A stretch of DNA of 64,000 nt from Laccaria trichodermophora (GCA_018417955.1 JACTVC010000003.1:1798001-1862000), one strand, 5' to 3'. Shown: positions 48,988-60,549, counted from the first letter of the stretch. Numbers and translations: made by a program. Notes: generated by a model from the letters alone, not told the origin.

Positions 48988-51163
48988 CTATCCCAAATTT
49001 GCTCTCGGCAAATCCTTAAGGTCTCCATTTTCATCCCACGTTGCAGGGGCCTTCACCTCATCAACTAAAGCTTGATTTTCCGTGTTATTTTTTAGCAGGC
49101 AGTGCAATGTAAAGATGGCATGCTCCCGTAGGTCTAGGAAAAGGTCACATTTTTTGACGGCGAGGTGATAATCAGGGGCGACATACATGGGTTTCGTTCG
49201 TCTATTACACATAAATTCATCACCACCGGAATACCCTCCGCCATTCGTATTCGATCTTGCACAGCCCGAACCTCGTGGCACAACACCCCAAGGAGCCGCA
49301 CAAGATCTCGCTTGAGATACGAAAATCCTGTGCTATCCACGCTGGAAGCCACTGATGTTCCTTGAGGACTAGGTAGACCAGAAGAGGATACGGGCTTCCC
49401 GAAATTTATCCGGGGCAAGAAGAGATCAAGCATACGAAGCACCTCTAACATATAGATGTGAGTGGGCAAGTCATAAAAAACGATTGAGCTCTTGTACCTA
49501 TTAAGCTCTCAACCAAGCCCTGACCGGAGGAAGTCGCCTCAATGAAAAACTCTTTCATATTCGCCACCGATGCGACTGATAGATCTCCACGATCCTGGCA
49601 CATCTTCTGCTCCACAGCCTCGAGGGAAATGGTCGCAATGCATTGCGCTACCAGCACAAGAGCTTCGCAGACCTTGGGGAGCATTACATCTAACTCTGCC
49701 GGCGGGGAGTCAATCTGACCACTGGATGTTTGATGGGTGGAAGCGGGATGATTTGGTTCACTGTCACCCAAGGAACGCCGAATGGCATTCTGAGCATACA
49801 CCGAGAGGCTGAAAAAACATTTTGCCAGAAAAGGGCCTAAGGCAACATGTGTTTGAACAACTGCTGGTTTCAAAATGGTCGTGGCATTCAGTTGAACTGA
49901 TTGGAGGTAAGAGTCAACAAGCTTAAGGAGGGTTGTTTGATGTGGAGTGATGATTTCGTCCATCCTGGCATAGCAGCCGTTACTCTCATGCTCACACTGG
50001 CAGATGATCATGGACATACATGGTAAACTTCTCATATAAGTCGGGAACCGTACCTTCCTCAATAAGTCGAATGAAGATCGAATATCTGTAAAAAAAGTTC
50101 AATCGGAGTCACGAAGCTAAAATGGGCCCATTCACCCACCCAATATTAAATGCCTTTCCACCGTCACTTTCCTCGTCTTCTTCGTAGAGGCGGAGCATAC
50201 AATCTAGCAAAGACACGCAGACGCGGATACCAGTCGTGGTTCTCGTGAGCAAGTGGCTATGTAGGGTTTAACCCACCCGAAGTAGTCGTTGTATAGGACG
50301 ACCTACGTTCGCTTCCTGCTTCCATGAACACAATTCAAGGTAAAAACCAAAGTTGTTAGTAAAGTACGGGGGTCGGGAGAAGTCAAAAGGCGACTGTTCA
50401 GTTCCTCGTGAGTCGTGAACTTGACATATTGTCATTTTCGTACATTAGCACGACCTGGTCCTCTGGCAATTTCATATAGGTCTTCCAAAGTTTCTCGACG
50501 AGCGTCTCGTTCGATGTGACCAGATTGGAGAGGGCTTGTGTCAATGTGCGGGCAGTAATAAAAGCTAGATCGGTTATAAGACGGGCGGTTTACTCTCTAC
50601 ATAGAGCAGACGCACATTCTGAGTTCTCCATCTCCGACCATGAGGTATAGAAATGCAACAAGCGGCGAATTTCAGGCTCGTTTTCGCTGATCATCTAGTA
50701 TGTAATGCCCGCCGCATCTGATCAAAGAAGAACTCACAATGCGCGCGATTGGTTTTGAGGAACGCCTGCCACCAAATTTCTGGTAAATTTTGCTAAGCCA
50801 GTGCATACAGACCGTAGGTCATCATTCTGGTATTCAGGCCTCTCGTCCTCTTCATCGGAATCGTCGTTATCCCAGAAGGTGAGCTGAGTACGAGCAAGGC
50901 TCAGCCATAACTTTCGCAAGTCTGGCCATAATCTTGGATCAGCACCGACGTATTCTCTAATAGCGGTAGTAATAAAACCCTTGATCTGCAGCGTTTTCTG
51001 TGATAACATACCGAATTTGTTTACTCTGCGCTAGATCTCGTGAAGTGCTTTCAAGAACCTCTGCTAGCGCTTTTAACTTTTGATTATCCTTGAAATCCAA
51101 ATCAGAGTACGCGAGTCGGAATTGAGTGGTGATGGCGCGGCTTTGGGCGAGAGAGTTGGCCAT
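48988..51163 (-). CDS. CTR86: Ataxin-10 domain protein
   Basis: The N-terminus is MANSLAQSRAITTQFRLAYS. The body is helical and armadillo-like: RLWPDLRKLWLSLARTQLTF, ALSNLVTSNETLVEKLWKTY, RVCVSLLDCMLRLYEEDEES and HQTTLLKLVDSYLQSVQLNA. The C-terminal Ataxin-10 domain is clear: YLKRDLVRLLGVLCHEVRAV, QDRIRMAEGIPVVMNLCVID, ERNPYLREHAIFTLHCLLKN, and NQALVDEVKAP. Yeast CTR86 and human ATXN10 share this domain; function is poorly defined, with links to cytokinesis and cell survival. The gene has about ten introns. Its start codon is only 10 bases from that of VMA12 on the other strand. Confidence 0.9.
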
Positions 51164-51173
51164 CTAAGGTGGT

Positions 51174-51968
51174 ATGATGGAAAAGGACGTTACAAGCAAG
51201 CAGTACTTTGACGCTGGACTGTCATACGTCAAGAGCTCAAGGGTCCCCATGACCGCCAACAACCTCAATATTTCTTTGGAATCTCATCTCCATAAGACTC
51301 TTATTCCTTTGGTATCGCTCCTGCCAGCATCGGAGTCAGCAAACTTGCAGCCGTACATTTCTGACCCTCCGCCATCCACCATTCCTTATAACGTCCTTCA
51401 GGCAATCTCTCAATGGTCGCGAACACCCGCTGGGCAAAAAGCTCTTCGAGCTAATTCCCTGAATCCCCAGGACTACACCATGATTGCTATGCTCGCTGGG
51501 GCAACAACTTCTCCAGAGGGTAAATTTGGCGATTACACGCCACCAAAGGGGCCCCAAGCAATAGAAGCTGACAGAGCAAAAGAGAGGAAGGCAATCACGG
51601 CTTTACTCAATGCTCTGCTTAGCATTGGAGGTGCAGCCTTCGCGACGTGGTGGGCCGCAGATAAATTAAGGTGGACAAATGAATGGGTACGTGGAAATGT
51701 CTACCAACTAGTCAAATTCCCCAATTAATCGTTCTAACAGAGAGTCCTTCTTTCGCTCTTTGTTGGAATGATCGTAGCCATCTCAGAAGGGGTATTGTAT
51801 GTTATCTGGGATTCGCGACAGAAGAAGAGGACCCAAGGGATCCGACGCTTCCAATCTGCCACGCACAAGAAAGATGACGGGGAAACTAGTCCAGCAGACT
51901 TACCAGACAATCTTACGACGAAAGTCGACTCGACAGACGAATCTACAGACCTGCGACGACGACGATAA
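51174..51968 (+). CDS. VMA12: V-ATPase assembly factor Vma12 (Vph2/TMEM199)
   Basis: The protein has a soluble N-terminal domain (SLESHLHKTLIPLVSLLPAS, SQWSRTPAGQKALRANSLNP), then TTSPEGKFGDYTPPKGPQAI, followed by two membrane segments, AITALLNALLSIGGAAFATW and, after an intron near 51687-51740, VLLSLFVGMIVAISEGVLYV. The polar tail ends DLRRRR with TAA at 51966-51968. This is the fold of Vma12, an ER protein that with Vma22 assembles the V-ATPase membrane sector. A second ATG at 51177 could also be used. The stop is 10 bases from that of PCD1 on the opposite strand. Confidence 0.9.
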
Positions 51969-51978
51969 TGCCTCTTCG

Positions 51979-52993
51979 TCATTGCTTTGTCGTTAAACCC
52001 AATATCCGCATCAACATTGTTAAATACCATCCTGTCAAACCCCATACTTCTAAACGACTGTCCGTTCCAGGTCCCATTTCGTCTACATCACTCTTTATCG
52101 TGGGGAGAACGACATCGGTTTGCCGAACGAGATCCGTCACGTCAAAAGCATAGTATGGTCGCTCTTCGCGGAATAACGACGACCGTTGTCGTGCGGGTGA
52201 AACTAGTTCAGCTAACGGAAGGTGAAATACGGTTGCTACCTCCAGGGGAGACGCCTGTTTGCGCAGCTCAGTCATATCAAGTGACGAAAAGGGTTCCTCA
52301 TTTGAAGTGAGCTGTGTTCTGGATGCTGGGTGGACGAAACCCTGTGAGGGACCTTAATTAGCTGCGAACCACGCGTGGGTGCATTTTTGTGACCTACCAC
52401 AAAGGGCCAGACATGCATGTCGCCTCGAAGATTTACCTCGGGAGGACCAATACTTCCTAGTATGTCAATCCGACCTGGATGAACTCCTAGCTCCTCCTGG
52501 GTTTCACGGAGAGCGGCGTATTGTATTGAGGGATCTGTCTGTCAATTCCTTGTCACTTATAATAATTTTGGATTGTGGTTTTGAGCACCAACGTCATCTA
52601 CCCGGCCACCCGGAAAGCTAAAATGCCTATTGATAAAGGTGATAGTGAATATCAAACTGGACCTTACCTCACCTCTCCGGAATGAGATCTTAACGACCCC
52701 GCTCTCAATTCAAATAAGATTCCCGGTTTCTCGTCGACATTGCAAAACGGAATCAGCACAGCTGCATTTCTTTTTACTGCACTGTTCGGTGGCTGTTCTT
52801 CGGATGAGTCTATCTGATTGAGTTTAAGGATACGTTCGATGATGTTGAGAGTAGATGGTGTCAAGGGCTTATTCAGAGGTATTGAAGCGTGCAAAGCTAA
52901 GGAGTGTGAAGCCCTCAAGCTCAAGAAAGGAAGGGACATTACATAGAGCAGGATGTTTGTTTGTTTTGGTAGTGCAGTCAAACTGAAATGCAT
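51979..52993 (-). CDS. PCD1: Nudix CoA diphosphatase (Pcd1/NUDT7-8 type)
   Basis: The gene reads AVLIPFCNVDEKPGILFELR, SLRSHSGEVSFPGGRVDD, then the Nudix helix AALRETQEELGVHP followed by DILGSIGPPEVNLRGDMHVW. The LRSHxGEVxFPGG element directly before the Nudix box is the signature of CoA-diphosphate hydrolases, which cut CoA into phosphopantetheine and 3',5'-ADP in peroxisomes. The end is MRILGLTTKQ with TGA at 51979; it is not a classic SKL. ATG 52993 gives MHFSLTALPKQTNILLYV; a second ATG at 52939 (MSLPFLSLRASHS) is equally credible. Metal-binding glutamates (REtqEE) are intact. Introns divide the Nudix motif region. Confidence 0.9.
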
Positions 52994-53012
52994 TGCAAGA
53001 GATCCAACTGAA

Positions 53013-55026
53013 ATGCTTGGTTATCACCTCCGCATTGTTGTAAAATCGTCCTCGCAATCTCAAGAAACCTTCATTCCGACTTCATTATTCCAACGCCTTC
53101 CCGCTCATTCACAAAAGTCAATACATCAACCGAGCAAGACTCCTCACCACTCGAACGACTATCGATTTGGAAGCCTCGCCATTGACTGGGTCGATATGGA
53201 GCGCGGAAGTCAACCTTACTCACCATGGATAGAGAAGGGGCGGGGTAAAGGTATACAGTGATATCCTTCACCTGTCATCGTGGATTTAACGCCACTGCAG
53301 GACACGCCGAAGCTACATTCGTACCGCAAACTCGCAAGAAGGTTGGTACCACCAACTTGCCGGAGGGAACTGTCCATATATTTCGAGACTGCGCAAACAA
53401 ACCTTCTCTAACAGATTTAGAAGCTATGGCATCTTCGCTACCTGTTGACACAGATGGGGTTATGCTCGCGGTCCTTGCTGTTCCCTCTTGGATGACCCCT
53501 TCGGATTTCTTGGCTTTTGTTGCTCCAGCAGTTGATGGGATGGCACACTTGCGAATTATTCGGTGAGCCGAACTTGATCACACTCGGGCCGTTCTTAACG
53601 TTGCATGTTTCAGCGATTTCGCGCCCAACCGTTCTATCGCAGTTGTCAAATTTCTGAGTCCAGCAAATGCAGCTGAATTTGCGGAAGCCTACAATGGAAA
53701 GCCTTTCAATTCAATAGAGGTAATTTCGTCCTCCTTGACAGGCATGTCTAACGTTGAAAAGACAATTCACAGCCCGAAATTTGTCACGTAGTGCATGTTT
53801 TGTCAATTGCGATTGACGTTGAAGATCCAGTTTCTCAAGCGATATCACGAACTGGAGGTTCCCATCTGACCATGTATGAGCTTCCCACATGCCCCGTTTG
53901 CCTTGAACGCATGGATTCCGCTGTGACCGGTCTCATCACCGTGCCGTGTTCTCACACGTTTCACTGCATGTGCCTCAGCAAATGGGGAGACAGCCGGTAC
54001 GTTCAATTATATTCACATAGGAACGGGTTTTCACGCATCTGCAGATGCCCTGTGTGTCGGTATTCACAAAATCTTCTCTCCTCACACCCAACTTCAATAT
54101 CATCTTCACGGTCACTCCCATTCACCAACCCCACAGCTACACCGCTTTCCTCCTGTTCCTCCTGTCCATCAACCACGAACCTCTGGATTTGTCTGATATG
54201 TGGCAATATTGGCTGTGGTCGATATGGTCAAGCGCACGCCCAAGCTCACTACCAAGGAACAACTCATTTATACGCGTTGGAACTAGAAACGCAACGTGTA
54301 TGGGATTATGCAGGTGATGGTTATGTTCACCGCCTCATTCAGAACAAGGCCGATGGGAAACTAGTCGAACTGCCCAGCGCAGCTTCTTCGATGGGCATCA
54401 CTTCAAGAGATGGTGGCCTAGGACCAAGTCAAGCGGACGCATTGAGTGCTGAGAAGATAGAAGCTATCGGAATCGAGTACTCGTATCTCCTCTCTTCCCA
54501 GCTGGACTCTCAACGATCCTTTTACGAAGACCAAACAACCGAATTAACCGCCCAAGTGATTGATTTAAGGGGTTTAATTGAAAGGCTCAGCTTAGATATC
54601 GAGTCGGACCGTAAACACGCGAAAGAGGAGGCTGAGAGGAAACAAAAGGAAAATGAAGAGAAGATGGCGCAAATAATGAAAGAGAAAGCGAGAGCTGAGC
54701 ACAAAGCCGAGAAGGCTACCGAACTAGCAAGGAAGTTTGGGAATGAACTCAGAGAGGAGAGGGCTGTCAGTGAAGGGTTGATGAAGAACTTGGCGGTGAT
54801 GAAGGAGAGGAAGGAGCTTATTGACAAGCAGAAAGACGAATATACTCGCAAAGTTGAAGAGTTGGAGGATCAGGTTAGAGATGTCATGTTCTTCCTCGAA
54901 GCCAAGACGAAGATAGAACATGGGGGTGGGGTCGAAGCGGAGGCTGCTGGCGGCACCGTTGAGGTCCCCATTGCCTCCCCTGCGCAAAAACTCAAGGGAA
55001 AGAAGAAACATTCGCAAAAAGGATAA
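53013..55026 (+). CDS. ETP1: Etp1/BRAP-type RING and ZnF-UBP ubiquitin ligase
   Basis: The spliced protein begins MLGYHLRIVVKSSSQSQ, then an RRM-like BRAP2 domain (VMLAVLAVPSWMTPSDFLAF, MAHLRIIRDFAPNRSIAVVK), a RING finger (LPTCPVCLERMDSAVTG, PCSHTFHCMCLSKWGDSR, CPVCR), a ZnF-UBP domain (LWICLICGNIGCGRYGQAHA, THLYALELETQRVWDYAGDG) and a long Glu/Lys coiled coil. The tail is Lys-rich (KLKGKKKHSQKG). This is the full BRAP/IMP and yeast Etp1 arrangement. Human BRAP modulates Ras/MAPK signalling; Etp1 is involved in ethanol tolerance. Zinc residues look complete. The start codon is about 19 bases from that of PCD1 (or 73 if PCD1 begins at 52939). Confidence 0.94.
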
Positions 55027-55432
55027 GAAATAACAACACTGAGAAGACACTTGGTTTCGTTGCGCTCATGATCAGGTATCTCCTGAGGTGCTACCTGTAG
55101 GGAAGAAGGCAAGGGAGGCAGAGTCCTTGTCAGGGCAGCGCTTGTGCAACGCGCAGAACTCGATTGGGAAACCCAAACCAGGCCGTTCCGTTGGTCTTCG
55201 GAAGAACGGTGAGGAACGACCATGTCCTTATAAGACTGTTTCGTGTGCGCAGTCTGTACTTCCTTCAGTGTTATACGTCGCTTGGAATCAGAGGAATAGA
55301 TATGTTCAGATAAAATTATGGTAGCAGCGCGACACTGCTGCCTCTTGCCCCCCAGCAAAATTCGGAGTGGTGCAGTAATTGCAGTGTAAAATGCAGGTGG
55401 AGACCGATTACTAGAAGGAATTTTAATCCAAC
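55027..55432. other. intergenic region
   Basis: This is the 3' flank of ETP1 and of the small membrane gene. Frames such as 55088-55324 lack coding support. Nothing else was recognised. Confidence 0.5.
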
Positions 55433-55860
55433 CTAATCGACGAAGAGCGCGTTGGGTTTTCTGTAGTCACAATGGGTAAGCTCAATAGCGCTGATCGAGA
55501 CGTAAGCCAGGAGTGCGTACGCCTTGGTTGAGAGAATAGTTTCTTGACGGGGGCGATATAATCGTGCTCGAACAGCCATGGCATGTTGTGCAAAGCATAC
55601 TTTTCGTATATCCCTAGCCAGTAGAGTCTAGTTATGGAATTGAGGACCGACCTTCAAAGACAACATGGGACTCACAAAAGAAAGACAACGACACCATAGA
55701 GCCAGTCAAGCGTTGTCGGCGCCGTCGATTCTCCACGATACGATAGGGCTGCTTTCCAAAGCCCAAAGCCAGCAGTGAGAGCTATGACAAGGATCCGATA
55801 CAAGGTCAACTTTGGATGCCCTCCGCGATAGTGCCGAGCTTGCTCGTTCTCGTTACTCAT
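55433..55860 (-). CDS. small membrane protein, unknown family, 3' end uncertain
   Basis: The first exon is MSNENEQARHYRGGHPKLTL, then YRILVIALTAGFGLWKAALS (a probable membrane segment), and DWLYGVVVFLL, ending at a GTGAGT donor near 55678. The second exon begins near 55615. In one phase it reads IYEKYALHNMPWLFEHDYIA and PVKKLFSQP; the phase demanded by the simplest splice gives a different frame that ends YALLAYVSISAIELTHCDYR and NALFVD with TAG at 55433. All three frames are open over part of this exon, so a further small intron may exist. Two hydrophobic stretches suggest a short membrane protein of about 120 residues. I do not recognise it. Confidence 0.5.
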
Positions 55861-56053
55861 CGCGACCTTTGCACAACAAGAATGCTGTGGAACATTTTGA
55901 CAGCTGTCTGCCCTGGCGCGAAATGGTGGACTGGCGCCAAGTCAAGAATGATTTTGCAACAACTTGACAACAACCGTAAGCGTAACCTCTAGAATTCGCA
56001 AATGCAGGAAAAGTCTTTTTGCTTTAAATCCACTTTTACTTTTAAACTTCTTA

Positions 56054-57326
56054 TTATACACTCAATTGCGCGTTACTGACAGTTAATATTTCTCCTTCAT
56101 GTTCTCCCCTACTGTTAACGTCGCTTGGCTCCCCGTCAGACGGGGGAGGCTCTGTTATCCTTTCGTCGCCACCACCCTCTTCCTCGTCGGATGAGAACTG
56201 GTGATTCGGGTTCCTGACTAACAGATCCTCGGCGTTATCCTGACCATGAGTGTCTAAAAGCAATGCCAGTTTGATAGCGTGAGTGAACCAGACGGGGAAC
56301 ATCCAACCGATAGCTTACCTTTGTATCTCCGCGACTCTTCCCAGCTCTTCTCCAACTCATCCATGATAGACTCTTGCGCGACGGTAACCTCTTCGGCCGT
56401 TCCACAACTTCTGTATTTTTCAAGAAAACATCTGCGATGATAGTTCAGCGAGATGGAGAGTAAATCATACAAGCGATCACTCACTTGTTCACTTTCCAAA
56501 ATGAGCCACCCCACCCAAACCCACTTAGCAGCTTCTCCGCATACGAATCAAACCCTGTGATATAAAACGATGCGGCCAAAGCTTCGACGCAGTTGAGCCT
56601 CCACGGTTTGCCATAATTTGTTGGGTTTGTTGCAAGTAGGTATGGTACTGAGGGTCAAGGTGAATTTGGGGATGAAGGATGAGGAAGGCACGTACGTAAC
56701 CGCTCGTGAGGGCTGGCTATCTTGTTGAAGGGAACGTCATCCAAACGGGCCCAGGAGCATTCTACGACAGCCAGGCCAGCTTGTAGAATGATTTCGCGAT
56801 CTGACGGGCTGATCACCTGTTTGCCCTTCGGTCTGTGGTAAATGAGGTTGATTTAGGGTGACGCGACGAAACCACTCACGACACCACTATCCCCCTGAAT
56901 CGCGTTCCGACTTTGAGATCTTTGATCAAGCCTTGTCGAGCGAGTTTTTTGCCCGAGCAACGACGGGGATCGCAGTGGTCAAAGTCCTTGTAATGCAAAC
57001 TTCAGTGGGACACGAAGGCAAGTAGATCGACAAGCGTACCCACATGGCAACTGGGACGTCGATATGCACCTCGCCTTCATCGTCTGTAAAGCCATTGATA
57101 CCTCAACGAAAGCACACGCTAAAACGCACGCACCTTCAGATGAACAGTGCTCCTCGACATCGTCGACGGCGCTCTCTGGTCGGCCGTGAATCTGGCCACC
57201 ACGACTGGAATGATCTCGCCCATGTCCACGATAACTTGAACCTCTCGCCTTGCCGGAACCCCGACCCTTCTTGTGGCCACGACTCAGTGCTGATGTAGCT
57301 GGATCGCTTGAGTTCTTTTTGCCCAT
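56054..57326 (-). CDS. TSR3: 18S rRNA aminocarboxypropyltransferase Tsr3
   Basis: The protein starts MGKKNSSDPATSALSRGHKK in a basic, Gly/Ser/Arg-rich leader, then VPVAMWDFDHCDPRRCSGKK, LARQGLIKDLKVGTRFRGIV, LAVVECSWARLDDVPFNKIA, RLLPYLLATNPTNYGKPWRL and CVEALAASFYITGFDSYAEK. These are the canonical Tsr3 blocks for SAM binding and catalysis. Tsr3 adds the aminocarboxypropyl group to the hypermodified pseudouridine of 18S rRNA, a late step of 40S maturation in the cytoplasm. The C-terminal tail is acidic (SSDEEEGGGDERI). Six or so introns. The start is 94 bases from that of the mL41 gene on the other strand. Confidence 0.93.
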
Positions 57327-57420
57327 ACGGAATCCACTTCGATGAAAAGTTCAGACGCGTGAGTAAGTTGCTCGGGTGACAACTACTGTGACCTGAGCGT
57401 GACCATCACATACGAGCTCG

Positions 57421-57933
57421 ATGTTCGCAACAGCGGTAAGGCTTTCCAAGGCCTCGCGGGCGCCTCTCTCGCCCAAGCGAGGCAACAAAGACTTCTACAA
57501 AGGTTCGTCATATTCCTCGCTCTCATCAACTCATACTAACCTTTGCCTCACAGGGACTCGACAGGCCTTCCTCCCAGGTGGCCACCGCACTGGAGCCCCC
57601 GGAAAACATGTTATTGGTGGCAAGGCGAAATATCGTCTCGTAGACGAGCAAGTCCGCGTCTTCGTTGCTCCCCCTATACAAGACATTATTGATTCTCCCG
57701 TTCGTCTTCCCCAAATGTTCCCTGCTCCTTCCTCATCTGCTCATTCATCTTACACGCAGCTCAAACCCTACGTCTCACTGCAAGTTCGCCTCACACGCCA
57801 AGAAGAGCGTGCAGCGATTGGCAGGTTCCGGGGTTCAGGCGGGTTCACGGGGCGACATATGCTCCGTGCAGCACGAGCAGCGGAAGCTAAGAGTGAACCG
57901 GAGGTTGCTAAACTGGAGGGGAATGTTTCATGA
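57421..57933 (+). CDS. MRPL27: mitochondrial large-subunit ribosomal protein mL41
   Basis: The two exons encode MFATAVRLSKASRAPLSPKR, GNKDFYKGTRQAFLPGGHRT, GAPGKHVIGGKAKYRLVDEQ and VRVFVAPPIQDI. The basic N-terminus, the (S/T)PKRGNKDFYKG motif and YRLVDEQVR are typical of mL41 (yeast YmL27), a mitochondrial ribosome protein next to the tRNA exit region. The intron (about 57506-57554) holds a perfect TACTAAC branch site and is a multiple of three, so the unspliced frame remains open. The stop is TGA at 57931-57933. The length of about 150 residues is normal. Confidence 0.93.
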   Translation: MFATAVRLSKASRAPLSPKRGNKDFYKGSSYSSLSSTHTNLCLTGTRQAFLPGGHRTGAPGKHVIGGKAKYRLVDEQVRVFVAPPIQDIIDSPVRLPQMFPAPSSSAHSSYTQLKPYVSLQVRLTRQEERAAIGRFRGSGGFTGRHMLRAARAAEAKSEPEVAKLEGNVS

Positions 57934-59082
57934 GTAACCTCATTCTTCCGTTGACTTGATAACGACTTGTTCTCTCGGCTAAAAGTACATAGATTCACAG
58001 AAGGGGGGGGACGAATAAAAGATTAATACTCTCCCATTCACTAAGCTGGGCCTTGCAAGCCGCGGGGCACATGTCCTCAATCAAGGTTACCAAAGCCAAC
58101 TGTCCCAATATGCAATCATCTCAGGCGCAAGCCTGAGAGCTGGCGAGGGTGGCCTCGTCCACATTGCCACAGGCGTTTCCTGCAGGGATCTTTTTTCTAG
58201 ATTGCTGCTGTGATGATGCCGAGCTTACTGCTAATGGAAGTGTCGAGTTGGGAGTCGGTTGTGTCCAAATTGTAAAAGGTTAATTCTACTGGCATTTGTA
58301 TATGAGCTTACCTTCACCGGATGACCTGTCTTGCAGATGTTACCGTCCCCTGCACTGGTTCAAATTAGGGAGCATAATCGTGCGTCCATGCTCCGCTGGA
58401 GGATGCTGCGTATATCTTTCAAGTGACGAGCCTTAGGCCCAAAATACGAGCTCAGCTGGTGTCGACTGGCCCTTTCTGGCCCGCGTATAATACACTGAGT
58501 GTATTATTTAATCGTTTTGAAAATTCTTCAAAACTGCTACTTGATTTTGTAGGTGAACACTGACAGTGATGAAGACGTTTGGATCTTTACAAAACGAATG
58601 AAAACTCCTTCTTGCCAAGTTCACCGTCTATCCAGCAATCAGATTCGAGTGGACCTGTGAGCTCAGGGACACCGTAAGTCCGGCCACCTTGACTCGATGA
58701 CGTCGCTTTATGACGCATGCTGCGAGCATGCGCTGGGTACGCATTAGCATCCCCTGAGAATTATTGACAAAGGACATCCTGTTCAGCAGACCACAATCAT
58801 TCAATGTCGTCCTGATACAGGATCATCTGACCTTTAGTTGCAGACATGTCATGCACCTCCTGTGATTCTAGGATGTTGAGGGAACGCTAGGGAACGTCAA
58901 GCGAGGAGGCAATAACGGTCAGTCGTGATTCACGCGCATATATGACATCTCCGCAACTAACCCAGTTTCGTTTAGATTCTCTGCTGCCAGCCGAAGATGA
59001 GAAGAGCGGTGCGCCGGTGTCCCTCTCCTTGAGTCAAAGTACCTTAGTAGCCATTACGTAATGCAACTTCGAAGCTTCACGG
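57934..59082. other. intergenic region at the edge of the repeat-rich end
   Basis: No gene or RNA gene was recognised in this stretch. It contains a perfect palindrome (58487-58507) and a short hairpin CGCATGC-TGCGA-GCATGCG near 58726-58744. Confidence 0.5.
58487..58507. repeat. perfect 21-base palindrome
   Basis: ATAATACACT, one G, then AGTGTATTAT. The ten-base arms match without mismatch. It might be a protein-binding operator-like site, a footprint of a small transposon, or chance. Confidence 0.8.
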
Positions 59083-59463
59083 CTAAGCCAAGCTGAAGCA
59101 TCCGTGCAATGGCGACATGCGGCGAGATGATAGGAACGGCGAAGAGGGCGAGGCGAGGGCTTTGTCGTGAATAGTCAGATTTAGCGCGCGACCAGTGGGA
59201 GTTGGTGGCGGAGTGACGCCGCCGATAACGATAGAGCGTTGCGCTAGAAAAGCCAAAGAAAAGCACGAACGAATTTCGGCTTCTTCCGTTCTTTGCCATT
59301 CCTGCTCGATTTCTACACACGAACCGGGAAGATACAAAGCTTGTACACCCAGCCGGCTGAGTACCCTGCAACTGCTCACAAACTCTTCAAGAGTCAGGAT
59401 CTGATCCCAAGTTAGCCACCCCTCTTCACTGGATGGTGGCCCGAAATGTACCCTCCGAGACAA
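59083..59463 (-). CDS. hypothetical ORF, 126 residues
   Basis: A single open frame reads MSRRVHFGPPSSEEGWLTWD, LTLEEFVSSCRVLSRLGVQA and SCFSLAFLAQRSIVIGGV, then a less convincing Ser/Pro-rich end. The first 80 residues have the composition of a helical protein and lie outside the repeats. No family, splice structure or neighbour gives support. It may be a gene fragment. Confidence 0.3.
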   Translation of the reverse strand: MSRRVHFGPPSSEEGWLTWDQILTLEEFVSSCRVLSRLGVQALYLPGSCVEIEQEWQRTEEAEIRSCFSLAFLAQRSIVIGGVTPPPTPTGRALNLTIHDKALASPSSPFLSSRRMSPLHGCFSLA

Positions 59464-60441
59464 AATGACTTACCGGTTCTACATAGTACAAGTCAGGAAA
59501 CATAATTTACAGGCATTCTAATTGCTGCCCGTCTCCAACCATACCAGTTGCTTGGAATCTACAACTGTTCGGCTCGTTTAGTTGATCCAAATGAAGTGGG
59601 AGAACATGGTAATATTGGGAACAGCGTTTACTCCAAGTAGCTTTCAGCAGACATGACTGGGGGGGATCCGGGAGGCACCAACCGTTCTACTCGATCCACT
59701 GCTAAAGGATGTCTGGATAGCAATTTCTTGCTGCTGTGATATTGATGATGCGACTGCTGCATACTACAGTCGCGGACAAACAAAGACAACAAATTTGATA
59801 TCTCGGCCCCCAGCCAATATTTCGGCAATATTTTTTCAGAATCTTGATCAGCTCATCGAAATACGTCGAAAAACACACCTTTGAAGTTTTTCCCACGAGC
59901 AGATGTGTTCCACCAAATTTTTGGTCAAAATTTTCGAAATATGTAGCCCCAATTCAGGGTCCTAGGTGACCAAATTTACCTCAAAGTGGCTCACGATGGA
60001 GTTGAATTTCTGAAAATGATTTGTGTGTCAGCAGCGGCGCCTTTGGCCACTGTAATTCCGGTAAACACTCTTCAACTAAGACTTAAGGGTCTCCGAAAGG
60101 CACCGGGCCCTGATTACCGATCAATTTCTATTTTAGGTCATTCTTTTCGAATTTATTTAGCCAAAACGGCTCGACAGAACCTTCCAATATTACAGGATCA
60201 TTTGCCTCTCATCAAAAGCAGTCGATTGCACTATTTTTCATGATTTTTAGACCAATTCTCACAGTCCTGCCAAATTTTGAGGGCCTAAAAACCTTATTTG
60301 GAAGTTTATGAGGGAACGGCTCGATAAAATTTGATGAAATTGGTATTGTTGGAATCATCTCATCAATCCGCGTCGATTAAGACTATTTTCGAAGAATTTG
60401 GTAAACTTTGATATTTTTTGTTGACTTTGTTTGTCCGTGAC
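59464..60441. other. AT-rich interval before the LTR-type repeat
   Basis: Only short frames occur (for example 59986-60243). The sequence is AT-rich with long TTTT/AAAA words compared with the gene-rich part. It may be degraded transposon sequence, but no family is recognisable. Confidence 0.45.
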
Positions 60442-60549
60442 TGTGATACAGGATTGGAAGGGAATGCCCAGAGGCCATAGTCAAACAGTGGTATATAGCT
60501 AGATTTGGATATCTTACATAATATATTGATCTTTTGTCTTGAACCACCA
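60442..60549. repeat. left direct repeat (putative LTR, at least 108 bases)
   Basis: Identical to 63893-64000 over the full visible length. The right copy stops at the window edge, so the left LTR may extend further than 60549. Confidence 0.8.

Noticed and set aside
57934..60441. tRNA or rRNA genes in the gene-free right end
   Set aside because: No A-box/B-box pair of tRNA type (such as GGTTCRAnnCC in proper spacing) and no rRNA segment was seen.
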